From positions 1,135,691,182-1,135,755,181 of the forward strand of contig NC_056726.1 of assembly GCF_019279795.1 (NCBI RefSeq): 64,000 nucleotides of DNA, in the 5' to 3' direction. The DNA is from Protopterus annectens (taxonomy: Eukaryota > Chordata > Ceratodontiformes > Protopteridae). Shown here one piece after another: positions 41,640 through 50,199 of this stretch; the first letter of the stretch is position 1; each line of letters begins with the position of its first letter. Below the pieces are notes generated by a model. It was not told the DNA's origin, searched no databases, and worked only from the letters and a program-made list of their open reading frames with translations. Made by a program: the position numbers and the translations under genes.

Positions 41640-41900
41640 CCATAGGCTTAGTAAGAATCGATAATCCTATGAAACTATGACCCTCAGTTAGTAAAGGACA
41701 AGACTAAGGGAACTGAGGAAAAGGGATTGAAGGTGACGATGCACTGAAGGACAGGCTCTACAGAGGACCCAGTGAGACTGCAAGGGTAAAAAAATATGAT
41801 AATCTTAAAGAAAAAAACGACTGGTAGTTCTATAGTACACAGATTTAAGGGAATATCGTTCCGTAATTTACTGATGTTAAACAAAAACATATTAAATAAT
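41640..41900 (-). pseudogene. Possible LINE ORF C-terminal scrap
   Basis: The minus-strand stretch near 41790-41890 reads KLRNDIPLNLCTIELPVVF, like the xWNxLPxxLRxxxS..xFK end of many LINE RTs. This is the only support, and the match is short. Confidence 0.25.
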
Positions 41901-42516
41901 TGACATACTGAGCTACAGAAGAAGAAAGTTAATAAAGAAAATCTGATACCTTAACAGTAAAAGTAGGTGAATTATGTAAGAGGTAATCCGTGGTTATCTG
42001 TGTGACCTTCTTACTCTTTGCTTTAGTTTGCTAGTTGGGATATTTTGTAGAGACCCTAATGTTTATGGATATCAGCTGGGTATGACAACCCTGTGTTTCC
42101 TCTTATGCTGTGCTGATGATGTCATAAGAAGGCAGAAACATGCATGTCCACAGCTAGAGGGGTTTGGCTTTAATGGCCTGAAATTGTCCATAAATAGACT
42201 TAAAAAAGAAAGTAATAGAAAAAGTCATGGACATTCAGAATTGCCATTTAGCTGAAACACCTGATATCCTTAAAGGGTGATTTGCATATATCCCATGAGG
42301 CCTCTGATGCAAGAGGTTTAAGGTATGCACAGTTTGAAGTCTAGCTTTGCTAGATTTTCCTTTTGCATTATTTAACCAGTTGGTTGTGTGTGTGACCTTT
42401 TTACTCTTTGTTTTAGTGAATTATGAAAGACACTCTACGTATACATTACTAAACATTAGTAGCCTGCTCTGTATTGCTATAGTATTTATTTATTTATTTT
42501 CTGTTTTTGTTTCTAG
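41900..42516. other. Probable intron flank upstream of the SRCR exon
   Basis: No coding signal. A 27-bp direct repeat (GTGACCTT, TACTCTTTG, TTTAGT) occurs at about 41999-42027 and 42389-42417. The final bases 42497-42516 form a T-rich tract ending in TTTCTAG, a good splice acceptor. Confidence 0.4.
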
Positions 42517-42831
42517 GAAACCTAAATGTAAGACTGGTAAATGGCACAGACCGTTGCAATGGTAAACTTGAAGTAAGCTACGGTACTGAAAGGGGAGGAG
42601 TTTGCAACAATTACTGGAATATAAACCATGCAGCTGCTGTATGCAGGGAGCTGAAGTGTGGATTTGCTCTCTCTGTACAAGGAAATTACTCTCTAGTAGA
42701 AGAATCTGTAAACAAACTGCTTATTGGTGTACAGTGTTATGGATGGGAATCTTCACTCTCTCAATGTACGATTACTCCCTGGTTGCAACCTTCATGCAAC
42801 AATTCCCAAGTCGCCACTGTGACATGCTCAG
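42517..42831 (+). CDS. Single exon encoding a group-B SRCR (scavenger receptor cysteine-rich) domain
   Basis: The only host-type coding exon seen. It is 315 bp, opens after a strong acceptor (T-rich tract, TTTCTAG), ends before GTAAAA, and is phase 1 at both ends, as SRCR exons usually are. The translated domain begins VRLVNGTDRCNGKLEV and contains YGTERGGVCNNYW, AAAVCRELKCGFA, LIGVQCYGWESSLSQC and a final VATVTCSG. Eight cysteines at the expected places (DRC, GVC, AVC, LKC, VQC, SQC, PSC, VTC) make it group B, as in CD5/CD6, CD163, WC1 and DMBT1-type receptors. These are extracellular ligand-binding domains. No stop or frameshift is present. No neighbouring exon was found within the window, so the gene identity is open and it might be a lone pseudo-exon. 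Confidence 0.8.
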
Positions 42832-43439
42832 GTAAAACATGTAAAGCAAATATATGAAGTCCATTATAAAACAGTGAGCTTGTTTTCATATGCTCATTAT
42901 TTCAAACTTCATTAACTGACTTTATCTGTGAAATATATAATATAGTATATCTTGAGTTCCATGTGTGCATTTGAGGTTCTTTTTCTAGCATGGTAAGACA
43001 GGAAATGGAATTATCATCCTGATCCATTCCTCTGACACAATAAATCAGTTTTCCTCCTTTGATAAATATCTCCCTGTCATGGCACATCAAACATTTTTTT
43101 ATTCTTGCCATGCTAGTCAGATAAGAATCATAAGATTGCTAATAGATGGAGAGGACATCATTGCTGAAGGTCTCTGATTCTTCTTTCTATGTATATGTAG
43201 CTGGATTTATATTCTCATGATTATTACACTACTGCAAAGTACAAAGCATGCAAGATTCTCAGAAAACAATTGCCTGTCTCCCACATTGCAAGATCTTGGC
43301 CCTCAGATGCCTCTTCCTAGTCTCATATGTAATGTTTTGTTACTACTACTTCTGTCACTATTGAAATGGGATGATGGAACAATCTTCCCAAAGAAACATT
43401 ATTGAATGAATTTCAAAGTGTTGACCATATACACAGGCT
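42832..43439. other. Probable intron flank downstream of the SRCR exon
   Basis: Starts with the donor GTAAAA. No further exon, RNA or element recognised. Confidence 0.4.
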
Positions 43440-43499
43440 TCACTTTACCACACTTAAAACAGAAAGACAGAAACAGAAGCTAGACAATTAGAATTTACA

Positions 43500-44370
43500 T
43501 GATTTGTTGATGGAAGGTAGCATTACCAAGGAATTGTTTGAATATTTTCTGACTGAATATCCTATCATTCCTATTTTACATGGCCTCCCCAAAATTCATC
43601 AATCTGTGGAAAACCCTCTGATGAGGCCTATTGTCTCTGGCCATGGTTAGGCAACTGAGCCCTTATCTCTTTATGTTGAAAAGCAACTGCAGCCACTATT
43701 AGATAAAGTTAACACTGTTCTTACAGATAAGTACTTTTTAATATCTTTATTTGAATGGTTCAGTATTAGAAGCAGTGACAATTTTCTGTTGGTTACAATG
43801 GATGTGGTATCACTTTTCACAGCCATACCCAATGACACAGGTATTGAATTTATTACTCTGCTCTTGTCTAAATATTCTGATTACAGTGCAGGGAATATTT
43901 ATCTTATAAGCATACTTCTTGATTTGATTTTGAACAACAATGTTTTCACTTTTAATGATCAGCTATACAAGCAGAGGGTGGGCATAGCAATGGGCACACC
44001 ATGTGCTAATAGATAATAATAAGCTAGCACTAGGTTTGTATAGCTATGTCTTTAATGAGAATAACCTTTTTAAACAGTATATTCCATACTATGCCAGGTT
44101 TGTGGGTGACATTTTTTTGTATGGGCAGGTTCTGTTTCTATACTGCATGATTTTGTTGAATACCTGCAACAGACAACCAAGTTCCTATCATTTACCCCTA
44201 AGGTCTCTGCTGAGAATATTGAGATTTTAGATGTTAAAATCACTACAAAACAATGGTTTAGACACTCAGGTTTACAAAACATTGTGCAAAAAATGTAGTA
44301 TTTTACATAGGTAGAGTATGCTCCAACAACATATTCCCAGGAATGTTTTGAAAGCACAGTTCCTTAGGTA
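43500..44370 (+). pseudogene. PLE-2 reverse transcriptase
   Basis: Begins near 43555 with YPIIPILHGLPKIHQ and ENPLMRPIVSGHG, the PLE-specific GLPKIHK...RPIVS block. TMDVVSLFTAIPNDTGIEFI (43795) contains the first catalytic Asp. NNNVFTFNDQLYKQRVGIAM and GTPCAN follow. After a frame change, YYARFVGDIFLYGQ (about 44091) stands where active copies have R(Y/F)xDDIF, so one catalytic aspartate is glycine. Then come LSFTPKVSAENIEILDVKIT and a frame-broken PRNVLKAQFLR up to the CR1-h border. Stops occur at about 43648 and 44014. Confidence 0.75.
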
Positions 44371-46921
44371 AAGGTTCATTGGTTCATAGGTAGGTACTAG
44401 GCTATCTGCCTGAAGGCATATATAAGCCTAGCCAGAATGTGTTGGCTTTCGCCACCCCCTTAGATTAGTTCCCTGTGCCTCTGTCCAACAGAGCCACTGA
44501 AGTGATCCCCGAGGTAAAGTTTCTGTTTCCTATCCACTCGTCAAGATTTCTTTTGAAGAGTGTTAGCAAGGAGCTCTGCCTAATGTAGGTTGGGATCTTG
44601 TTCCAAAGCATGGGAAGTCTCTAGGACATGAATCTATCTGTCCAGTATGTCCTATTTATTGTTGTGGTGAGGTTTAGATCCCTAGAGCATGTGGCTCGCG
44701 GGGCTAAGGTTTTCTTTAGGTGGAGCATGTCCATTAATTCTGGGTTGGATATGGCCTTGTATGTCAGGCAGAGATCACCTCTGAGTAGGCGGTATGCAAC
44801 CGAGTACAGCTGTAATTTCTTCAGTCGAGCTGCATAGGGCATCTGTTTGAGGCCAGTGATCCTCTTGGTGAGGTACTTCTGTGGTCTTTCCAGCTGTTGC
44901 AGGTGTCTTGTAAGGTACATCCGTAATGGAGCGTTGTACTCTATGATGGGTCTGATGAGTGATGAGTAGAGGGGCACAATGATCTCTTTTGATCTGGATG
45001 CAAACCCTTTTGTGATTAGGTGGGCCACATAGAAGGATTTTCTAACCACTTTGGCAATGTGATTATCAAAGGTGAGATTATTATCTACTTAGGTCCCCAG
45101 ATCCCTTATTACATCTTCCATATTTAGGGGACTACCACCTATGTGGTAGTTTGTGAGTACTTTGTTTTTTCCAAAGAGGATGACTATGCACTTTTTGGCA
45201 TTTAGCTTGAGGCCATCATTTTGACACCAGGTATTCATCTCAGTGAGACCCTTTTGGAGGATGTCTGTGTCAGCTGGAGAGTCAATTATAGTCCCTAGTT
45301 TGCAGTCATCTGCGAACTTGATCAGCCATAGTCCTCCTGTGCTTGCCTGTACCTCTGAGAAGTATATACCGAACAGGAGGGGTCCTAAGACTGAGCCCTG
45401 GGGAACTCCACTTGTAACTGATTTAGAGTCAGACCTAGCTTCCACAACTCTCACCATGTGGGTTCAGTCCGTGAGCCAGTTGGCAACCCAATTTGTGATG
45501 TAGGGGTTTATGTTCAGGGTGGTGAGCTTGTCTATAACACCAAAATGGGGAATGGTGTTGAAGGCCTTTGCGAGGTCTAGGTAGGCTGTGTGTACCACCT
45601 TTCCCTCATCTATAGCCTTGGTAACTGTCTCAAAGAAGTCCACCAGGTTTAGGAGGCATGATCTGCCCTTAACAAAGCCGAACTGGGTAGGGTCCAGTGT
45701 TTGGAGGTTCCCAATGTCTCTGTTAATGAGTTCCATGATGATGCGCTCCATAGCCTTGCAGACCAAGCTAGTCAGGCTTATACGGCGATAGTTCCCGGGG
45801 TCTGTTGTGGCTCCACCTTTGTGGTGCGGAATAACTGCTGCTGTGTGCCACTCTATGGGTATGTAGCCTGTGGAGAGGCTGAGTTTGAACAGTGTTTTTA
45901 GGGGAGGGGTTAGTTCATCTTTAAGCTCATGTAGAACGCGGCCTGCGACACCATCCATTCCCACTGATGCTGCATTGTTGGCTTTGGAGAGGGTTGTTTT
46001 AACCTGAGTGTCTGTGATTTCAGGGACTCTACATTCTTCTGGTATGGTTATGGGCCCTCTTGGGGGTGAGAAGGGGTTGAAGTTTGCACTGAACCTGTCT
46101 GCCAGGATGTTGGCGATATAGGTTGGTTCAGTGTATTTTGTGCCATTCTGCACTATCTCCAAGCAGATCTGAGCATTGCCACTTAGATTCTTGACAGAGC
46201 TAAAGAATGCCTTGTGGTTATCTTTGGAGTCCTTGACAATTTTTCTTTCAAAGCTCGCCTTGGATGATTTTATGAGGGATCGAGGTTTCGTGCTGATACT
46301 GATCAGGGATATCTTCCCTTCTTGGGATTTTACTCTTTTCTGTACTAGTTTCCTGCTTCTATTGTATAGTTTGTTTATGGCAGGAGTCCACCAGACTGGT
46401 TTCTTTTTCTTGGAGGAGTGAGTCTTGGTTTTGCTTGGGATGGCATGATCCATGCATTCTTGTAGGTGCCTGTAGAATGCATTAGTAAAGAATTTTGCAG
46501 CTTGGACAGCATTATCCTTCAGAATGGGGTCTTTGAAACTTTCCACCTCGATCTTAAGTAACGTGAAGTTTGCTTTTGAAAAGTTTTTCACTGTGGTTTT
46601 CTTGTCCGCGGGTGGGGGCAGAATGTGGATATCAAAAGTGATTTGTTTATGGTCAGATCTAACCAGTGAGTGGTTGACCTCTGGTGTGGAACACCGGTCG
46701 CCCATGTTGATGATGACCAGGTCCAATATGTTGTCACCTCTGGTGGGAGTGTTGACCAGTTGAACCAGGGCATTTGAGTTTATAAATTCTAGGAACTGTT
46801 GGACAAGGGAGTTAGTACTTGAGTAGTTCTCCCAGTTAATGTTTGGATAATTGAAATCACCCAATATTAGGGTATTTGGTAGGACCTTTATGTTTCTCAG
46901 TGTTTCCAGGAATGCAGAATG
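44371..46921 (-). mobile_element. CR1 LINE (CR1-h), inserted in the PLE-2 RT
   Basis: Minus-strand CR1 with its 3' end at 44371 (TTCATTGGTTCATAGGTAGG, the complement of the 8-bp tail) and a 5' truncation in the APE domain at 46921. The duplicated GGTA of the PLE marks the insertion. It is closest to CR1-e in its sequence (GGATTDPGNY, LKDNAVQ). Confidence 0.85.
44471..46921 (-). pseudogene. CR1-h ORF2: part of APE, RT
   Basis: Starts inside APE (SAFLETLRNIKVLPNTLILG, then GDFNYPNINWENYSS and LVRSDHKQIT, so two of the catalytic blocks are present). A 466-codon stretch 45464-46864 is open through the linker WWTPAINKLYNRSRKLV, VIPHHKGGATTDPGNYRRI, DPTQFGFVKGRSCLLN and TAYLDLAKAFNTIPH (Asn for Asp after AF). 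A TGA at about 45464 (tryptophan region WLTD) is followed by SGVPQGSVLGPLLFGIYF and KFADDCKLG in 45089-45457, a stop near 45091, then 44621-45049 to YWTDRFMS, with frame breaks to the end near 44475. The catalytic site is intact. Confidence 0.85.
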
Positions 46922-47486
46922 GGTATGCCAGGCTCAATGCAGATGATGAATGTATGGTACCTGCTTTTTATGAGCTGGCAAACGATTTCAGTAGCAGAGG
47001 CTACCAACAGCATGAAATAGCTGTAGCACGACATGAGGCTGTATCTAATAGGAATGCCCAGGCCAAACCATATTTCTCACATCAAGACCCAGAGATTAAG
47101 GGTTCTAAGGTGTCAGAAGGAGACACTCTGAAAATAAACATTACCTTCTCAAAGGATGTTAGCTCTGTCTGTGAAATTATTAAAAAACACTGGCATGTCC
47201 TTAATTGTGATGAAAACATTGGCATGTCCTTAATAGTGATGATAGAAACAAAACTATTTTAGGTGAGGTTCCTAAATTTTGTTTTACGAATAATACTTCT
47301 TTGAGCAAAATGTTGTGCTGTAAACCTGTTCAGAAGAAACCAAGAATTGCTAATAGAATAGGAACTCACCCTTGTAGACATTGTAATATGTGTCAGTTTA
47401 TTGAAACGACTGATAGATTTGAGCATCCTGAGATTAAGCAGGTTTATAAATTCAATTTCTTTTTAAATTGTAAGAACTGTAATTTT
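46922..47486 (+). pseudogene. PLE-2 middle region
   Basis: Continues the RT C-terminus: YARLNADDECMVPAFYELAN, DFSSRGYQQHEIAVARHEAV, then DVSSVCEIIKKHWHVL (the KHW block of PLEs). A stretch near 47175-47240 is duplicated in sequence (ACATTGGCATGTCCTTAAT-type repeat: KHWHVLNCDENIGMSLIV). After a stop at 47262 comes RIGTHPCRHCNMCQFIET (47350), the cysteine block before the nuclease domain, and NFFLNCKNCNF at the border of the 1306-bp insert. Confidence 0.7.
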
Positions 47487-47630
47487 AAATCAACGAAAAG
47501 GTGTCCGGCACAATAAAGGTTGTCCAATATTCCAAAAATGCAGGCAGATCAGTCACAATGTATACTGAATGCTCTTTATTACATAAAAAATAATAAATAC
47601 GTAAACACCAAATCAATGTCGATTGAGCGC

Positions 47631-47660
47631 TTTCGTCTCCACAAACGGAGACTTCATCAG
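47631..47660 (-). ncRNA. Hammerhead-ribozyme-like motif
   Basis: Read on the minus strand: CTGATGA (47654-47660), one extra A, a perfect six-base-pair stem GTCTCC / GGAGAC with loop GTTTGT, then GAAA (47631-47634). These are the two conserved strands and stem II of a hammerhead ribozyme. The extra A next to stem II and the undetermined stems I and III mean activity is not shown. Minimal type I hammerheads are known in PLE terminal repeats. Confidence 0.6.
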
Positions 47661-48470
47661 AATAAAGCAATAAACCTCAGCATTCCTTTTATATTCTCCT
47701 AATGTCATTAACTTAATTGGTAAAATCCATTGAACATTGAGGCCATTACCTTGTTAAAACTTGTTCCATTTAAAGCGACATTCATACATCAAAAATTTTT
47801 TCACAGACATAATATAATAGCATTGCTTTATAGTGCGTAAGACATAGTTCATCTTGGTATAGAATAGCTGGTCAGTTAATCCAATATTTGATAGTTAATA
47901 CTTCATGATAATAATAGCAACATCAATATCCTAAAAAATTTTTTTATGAAAGAAAAGAACAATTTTAAACAATATGTGAATGAACATGCAAGCCTAAGTT
48001 ATTCACCCCATCTAAAAAGTGTGACCTGAACCCAGGGGCCTGTACTTCAAATTTTCCATTTTTGGCAAAGAATAAAATACAAAAGTTTATGAATTGTCTG
48101 ATGTTACATAAAATTAGTTGTATATGATAATTAATAATAACTTTTACATATGCATATACATTGATGTTACTTGTATTTTTTTTAAAAATATATTAAAAGG
48201 CAGAGTGTTTGTATATAAAAATATATATATATGTATATGAAAAAGTGTGATGACATACTTATAACAGTATAAATATTTTCATTATAAATAATTGTAAAAT
48301 TTAAGAAGTTATTGTAAATATGTATGTATGTTCATAATTAGTAATTTATAATTATTGAATTGCAAACATGATTGTTAAGAAATGTGTTAAAAATGAATTA
48401 CTAATACGTAACTATATTAATGAACTAAAGTAAATATGTAATATAAAAAAATGTATTTAAATATGTAAAA

Positions 48471-48479
<9 letters not shown>

Positions 48480-48514
<35 letters not shown>
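48480..48514. repeat. (AT)n microsatellite
   Basis: An AT dinucleotide run in a wider AT-rich stretch (48180-48620). Open stretches here are artefacts. Confidence 0.9.
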
Positions 48515-48519
<5 letters not shown>

Positions 48520-48805
48520 TATAAAAATATAAAAATATAAAAATATATTGTTGTGCCTATATAAACACTTATATTAATAGTAAATGTGAATATAAATATA
48601 TATAAATGAATAAATACATGCAACAATACTTAAGTGTATATGATTAGTTAGAAAAATGTGCCAATAATAATTAAGTATATTTATAATCAAATTGTACATA
48701 CTTGAAAGGCGTGTTATAAAACTGTATCAGTAAAACATGGACTAGAATTGATCATGTTGTTAAAATACTTTCTCCACATTTCATTACTTTGGGAACTGTA
48801 ATTTT

Positions 48806-49141
48806 GTTTATTTAGTTAGCTGCACCATTTGTAAACATTTTTATGTTGGTAAAACTAACAGAGCTTTGAAAGGCCATGTACATGAGCACATGTATGATGT
48901 GTCTAGAAAAGAAAAAAGAACTGCACTGTCAAAACATATTTTAGATGCTGGAAGTAACCATAAGGTTAAGTTTATTGTGTTACAACTTTTTAATGTCAGC
49001 ATTAGAGGTGGTGATGTCAAGACTAAAACAGAATATATTGAAACTAAATGGATTTTAGAATTACAAAGTGACAGAAGGAAGGGTCTAAATGACTATATTC
49101 CTTTAAGACCACTGCTTAAATCATGTGACATTCAGAGGTAG
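48806..49141 (+). pseudogene. PLE-2 GIY-YIG endonuclease domain
   Basis: Continues after the insert with NFVYLVSCTICKHFYVGKTN and RALKGHVHEHMYDV. The first motif (GIY) is changed to FVY, the second (YIG) to YVG, and the basic residue pattern KTNRALKGHVHEH is kept. The helix LSKHILDAGSNHKVKFIVLQ and the C-terminal ETKWILELQSDRRKGLNDYI (WI..L....P.GLN block) follow. It ends at 49141. The nuclease would open the target DNA for RT priming. Confidence 0.75.
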
Positions 49142-49380
49142 AACTAAAACTGTTTGTATTTAAGCAGTATTTTACACCTGCTTTATTAGATCTGGAGAAG
49201 CACCTGGATAGTTGTGAAAGTGCTTGCTTTTTCTTGGATTTTTTTAACATTTTTTTATATTGTTTTATTTAACATTTTTTATGCTGTTTTATTATACTTT
49301 GGAACTGCTACTTCATTGGATTCAGCCATGTTGACTGGTTATTCGTCTACTTGGAAGGTTTGACTTGTGTTTAACCAGTC
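49142..49380 (+). other. PLE-2 3' UTR
   Basis: T-rich non-coding sequence after the PLE-2 stop. The border with the L1-like scrap is near 49380. No other feature seen. Confidence 0.4.
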
Positions 49381-49622
49381 GTCATCCATCTGCCTTGGTT
49401 TGCCTTTCTTCTTGGGTAAAGCTACATTACACAGATAGCCTTGTATCATGTGATCTAGCAGTTATAGTATTCCACTGCTTATCTGTAAAGGGAATACCAA
49501 GCTCCCTTTTCCAGTCCATCCTAAGTCCCATTAGACTTCCCTTTTGCTCATCTATACTAGCTTTATATACATTTTTAATCTTAGGATTAGTAAAATGTTC
49601 CCCTGCAAACTGCTGAAGTCAA
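49381..49622 (-). pseudogene. L1/Tx1-like ORF2 scrap
   Basis: The minus strand reads GEHFTNPKIKNVYKASID, then RMDWKRELGIPFTDKQWNTI and TARSHDTRL, the W..DLG....D..W..I region found upstream of the zinc knuckle in L1/Tx1 ORF2 proteins. Only about 240 bp are left. It is not part of the large L1 copy at 13692-26213. Confidence 0.55.
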
Positions 49623-50187
49623 CTTTTAGTTGGTGTCCTACCTTGGGTATACATAGACATAACTCCGGAACTCTTCTGCCAACACACAGATCACAGCTAC
49701 AACCCAAGTGAAATGATTTATTGAATGGTTTAGTGCTTTCTTCCCCTGATAGGGACTTCCTCAGAACAACTTACAATAATTACGAAGCCCTTAAATACAC
49801 ATAAACTCAATAATTGAGTAATAACATGATTACATAATTGCACTAGTCTACTAAAAGCCATCATTACAAAATATTAAAAATGCTGTTAAATATGCACACA
49901 AATGAATGCAAATACATATGCTTTAATATCATAAAATTGCTTAATAAAAATCTTAAAAAACATCTTAAAAAACATTTACACATACCCTAACCTATTAAAT
50001 GCTTTAACTTTAAAATGCATGCTATATTAGTAGCTTCATTGATTCCTGGGTACTGAGTTGCATCTAATCTTAATTGCCATTTCAACTCACAGATATCCAA
50101 ATGCAAATCCACAATTTTCCCCTGGGGGTCCTTCACTAACTCTTCAACTACCAAAAACTTAAAGCTATGATCATCGTGTTCAGTATT
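49623..50187 (-). mobile_element. PLE-3, C-terminal coding end and terminal repeat
   Basis: Minus-strand PLE end. The coding part at 49987-50187 reads HDDHSFKFLVVEELVKDPQG, KIVDLHLDICELKWQLRLDA and TQYPGINEATN. That is the helix and (E..WI..L.T..P.GLN)-type ending of PLE proteins. The 3' region 49623-49986 contains a hammerhead-like motif. CR1-i sequence joins directly at about 50187, in frame by chance, so the GIY-YIG part is absent here. Confidence 0.6.
49733..49764 (-). ncRNA. Hammerhead-ribozyme-like motif (variant)
   Basis: Minus strand: CTGAGGA (49758-49764), A, stem GTCCC with loop TATCA and GGGGA, a short AA, then GAAA (49737-49740). It corresponds to the motif at 47631-47660 with a changed variable base in CTGANGA and less perfect spacing before GAAA. 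Probably a diverged copy. Confidence 0.4.
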
Positions 50188-50199
50188 TACTTCCCTGGA

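Larger units (their letters stand above)
47487..48792 (-). mobile_element. 1.3-kb PLE-derived non-coding insert in PLE-2, 13-bp direct repeats
   Basis: Interrupts PLE-2 between the cysteine block and GIY-YIG. The 13-bp sequence GAACTGTAATTTT stands at 47474-47486 and again at 48793-48805, so it is a real insertion. It has no protein coding. On the minus strand at 47631-47660 it carries a hammerhead-ribozyme-like core. The part 48180-48620 is extremely AT-rich, with an (AT)n run at 48480-48514. I infer a non-autonomous or heavily truncated PLE because such ribozyme motifs sit in PLE terminal repeats. Confidence 0.55.
43440..49380 (+). mobile_element. Penelope-like element (PLE-2), split by CR1-h and a PLE-derived insert
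   Basis: Plus-strand PLE in three pieces: RT at 43440-44370, the middle region at 46922-47486 and the GIY-YIG nuclease at 48806-49141, with about 240 bp of 3' UTR after it. CR1-h lies between pieces one and two with GGTA on both sides (44367-44370, 46922-46925). A 1306-bp insert lies between pieces two and three with a 13-bp direct repeat. The reading frame is continued across both. Confidence 0.75.

Noticed and set aside
42028-42255. 75-codon open stretch upstream of the SRCR exon, considered as another exon
   Set aside because: It lacks matching splice sites and cysteine pattern, and part is duplicated near 42390.
48417-48626. 69-codon Tyr/Ile-rich open stretch
   Set aside because: It arises from the AT-rich repeat in the PLE-derived insert.
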